A stretch of DNA of 47,157 bases from contig JAUXPP010000077.1 of the NCBI GenBank assembly GCA_030683705.1, positions 1 to 47,157 of the forward strand, in the 5' to 3' direction. The position numbers and the translations under genes were made by a program. Positions within the stretch are counted from its first letter, which is position 1, and every line of letters begins with the position of its first letter. The notes beneath the pieces are model-generated. The model was given only the letters and a program-made list of their open reading frames with translations. It searched no databases and was not told the origin of the DNA. The DNA is from Polaromonas sp. (GTDB taxonomy: Bacteria > Pseudomonadota > Gammaproteobacteria > Burkholderiales > Burkholderiaceae_C). This document shows positions 45,812 to 47,157 of the stretch, piece after piece.

Positions 45812-47157
45812 ATGCAAAAAATCATTCGCCAGATCGCCGCAGAAATCAGGGTCCAGGAGCACCAGGTCAAAACCGCCGTGGAGTTGCTCGACGGCGGCGC
45901 CACCGTGCCCTTTATTGCGCGTTACCGCAAGGAGGTCACCGGTGGTCTGGACGATATCCAGCTGCGCGAGCTCGAATTCCGCCTCGGCTACCTGCGCGAA
46001 CTGGAAGAACGGCGCGAAGCCGTGCTCAAAAGCATAGACGAGCAGGGCAAACTGACGCCCGAGCTGGCCGCCGCGATTGCCGCCGCGCCGACCAAGCAGG
46101 AGCTCGAAGACCTCTACCTGCCTTTCAAGCAGAAACGCCGCACCAAGGGCCAGATGGCGCGCGAAGCCGGCATCGAGCCTCTCGCCGACAGGCTGTTTGC
46201 CGACCCGTCGCTGGTGCCGGCGGACGAGGCTGTGGCCTTCGTCAAGGCCCAGAAAATGGAAAGCGGCGACGACTTCACCACGGTGCAGGCGGTACTGGAC
46301 GGTGTGCGCGACATCCTGAGCGAACGCTGGGCGGAAGACGCTGCCCTGCTGCAGATGCTGCGCCAGTGGTTGTGGAGCGAAGGGCTGTTGTCGTCCAAGC
46401 TGGTCGCCGGCAAGGACGAAAACAACCCCGATACAGCCAAGTTTCGCGACTATTTTGACTACGACGAGCCGATTGGCCGCGTGCCCTCGCACCGCGCGCT
46501 GGCGGTGTTTCGCGGCCGCGGGCTGGAAATCCTGGACGCCAAGCTGTTGTTGCCGGAAATGCCCGAGCCCGGCAAGCCCAGCATCGCCGAAGGAAAAATC
46601 GCCATCCACCTGGGCTGGAGCCACAAGGGCAGGGCGGCCGACGACTTGCTGCGCAAATGTGTGGCCTGGACCTGGAAGGTCAAGCTCAGCCTGTCGATCG
46701 AGCGCGACCTGTTCAGCCGCTTGCGGGAAGAGGCCGAAAAAGTCGCGATCAAGGTGTTTGCCGACAACCTGCGCGACCTGCTGCTGGCCGCGCCGGCCGG
46801 CCCGCGTGTGGTGATGGGCCTGGACCCGGGCATACGCACCGGCGTCAAGGTCGCGGTGGTGGACGCCACCGGCAAGCTGGTCGAAACCGCCACGGTCTAT
46901 CCGCACGAGCCGCGCAAGGACTGGGACGGCTCCTTGCACACCCTGGCCAAACTGTGTGAAAAACACGGCGTCAACCTGATCGCCATCGGCAACGGCACGG
47001 CCAGCCGCGAAACCGACACACTCGCCGCCGACCTGATCAAGGGCATGGCCAAAGTCGAACAGCTGATTGAAAAGGTCGTGGACAGCGAAGCCGTCGCCTC
47101 AATCTATACGGCCAGCGAATTTGCCAGCCAGGAAATGCCCGACGTGGACGTGAGCCT
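45812..47157 (+). CDS. tex: Tex-family RNA-binding transcription accessory protein, 5' part
   Basis: This reading frame starts at ATG 45812 and is still open at the window's last base (448 codons), so the gene is cut by the window edge. It begins MQKIIRQIAAEIRVQEHQVK and continues with VELLDGGATVPFIARYRKEVTGGLDD, the hallmark of the Tex N-terminal domain, then LEDLYLPFKQKRRTKGQMAREAG. A YqgF/RuvC-like nuclease-fold domain begins near residue 333 (VVMGLDPGIRTGVKVAVVD), followed by IAIGNGTASRETD. The missing C-terminal part should hold the helix-hairpin-helix and S1 domains. Tex proteins bind RNA and influence transcription and toxin expression in pathogens. No promoter was identified in the 129-bp gap to the Kef-type gene. 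Confidence 0.93.
   Translation, partial: MQKIIRQIAAEIRVQEHQVKTAVELLDGGATVPFIARYRKEVTGGLDDIQLRELEFRLGYLRELEERREAVLKSIDEQGKLTPELAAAIAAAPTKQELEDLYLPFKQKRRTKGQMAREAGIEPLADRLFADPSLVPADEAVAFVKAQKMESGDDFTTVQAVLDGVRDILSERWAEDAALLQMLRQWLWSEGLLSSKLVAGKDENNPDTAKFRDYFDYDEPIGRVPSHRALAVFRGRGLEILDAKLLLPEMPEPGKPSIAEGKIAIHLGWSHKGRAADDLLRKCVAWTWKVKLSLSIERDLFSRLREEAEKVAIKVFADNLRDLLLAAPAGPRVVMGLDPGIRTGVKVAVVDATGKLVETATVYPHEPRKDWDGSLHTLAKLCEKHGVNLIAIGNGTASRETDTLAADLIKGMAKVEQLIEKVVDSEAVASIYTASEFASQEMPDVDVS

Noticed and set aside
45683..46966. Upstream extension of the Kef-type frame by more than 1.2 kb on the minus strand
   Set aside because: It runs antisense through tex; the Kef family N-terminus begins at ATG 45682.

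Overview
The window is GC-rich, densely coded bacterial DNA. The gene content (GlnD, Map, large PurL, HPII-type catalase, SelO/MsrB, an acyl-CoA ligase / Liv-type ABC / beta-oxidation block) and two families of short dispersed repeats point to a betaproteobacterium of the order Burkholderiales, most likely Comamonadaceae-like (Polaromonas/Rhodoferax/Variovorax type). That placement is inferred from protein and repeat style, not from a database search. No rRNA, tRNA, CRISPR array, transposase or prophage gene was seen.

Layout. 1-6.6 kb: 3' part of ligA, interrupted by an in-frame TAA; a DUF454 membrane protein; def; an odd OmpA-like protein; then map-glnD on the minus strand. 6.6-12.6 kb: purL, unusually long because three short repeats lie in frame inside it, a DUF2189 membrane protein, and an exported metallo-beta-lactamase-fold protein. 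12.8-19 kb: a katE-type catalase converges through a strong bidirectional terminator on a five-gene minus-strand block, selO-msrB-yciB-bolA-ppiC, with a redox/protein-repair flavour. 19-32.7 kb: a Crp/Fnr regulator diverges from an acyl-CoA ligase, followed by a complete Liv-type ABC importer (binding protein, two permeases, two ATPases), a FadB-like multifunctional enzyme, a thiolase and an acyl-CoA dehydrogenase. This reads as one uptake, activation and beta-oxidation route for a carboxylic acid. 32.7-40.5 kb: more accessory catabolic genes (two SDRs, a hotdog thioesterase, an MDR reductase, an AidB-like acyl-CoA dehydrogenase, a GST-like protein, GNAT, AraC and VOC). 40.5-47.2 kb: DUF2917 and LysR genes (divergent), a DM13/DUF1223 pair, a LapA-like coiled-coil membrane protein, a Kef-type antiporter, and the 5' part of tex, which runs off the window.

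The most notable signal is not a gene. Three copies of a roughly 75-80 bp GC-rich palindromic element (family A) sit in frame inside three unrelated enzymes (PurL and two acyl-CoA dehydrogenases). They share an identical 15-nt loop; in two copies it is closed by 8-bp stems that differ at five positions yet remain perfectly paired. A second family (B, about 50 bp, ending in a GCTAT/ATAGC hairpin) occurs in frame twice in purL, at the purL stop codon, between genes, and probably in two further coding regions. A third element (C), an 87-bp inverted repeat, lies between the thiolase and an acyl-CoA dehydrogenase. Together they look like small non-autonomous elements tolerated as protein-coding insertions.

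Other points of note: the premature stop in ligA, an ABC ATPase pair whose unusual residues all fall in one composite ATP site, and a LivM-like permease with a long C-terminal extension. A candidate promoter/operator precedes the beta-oxidation genes.
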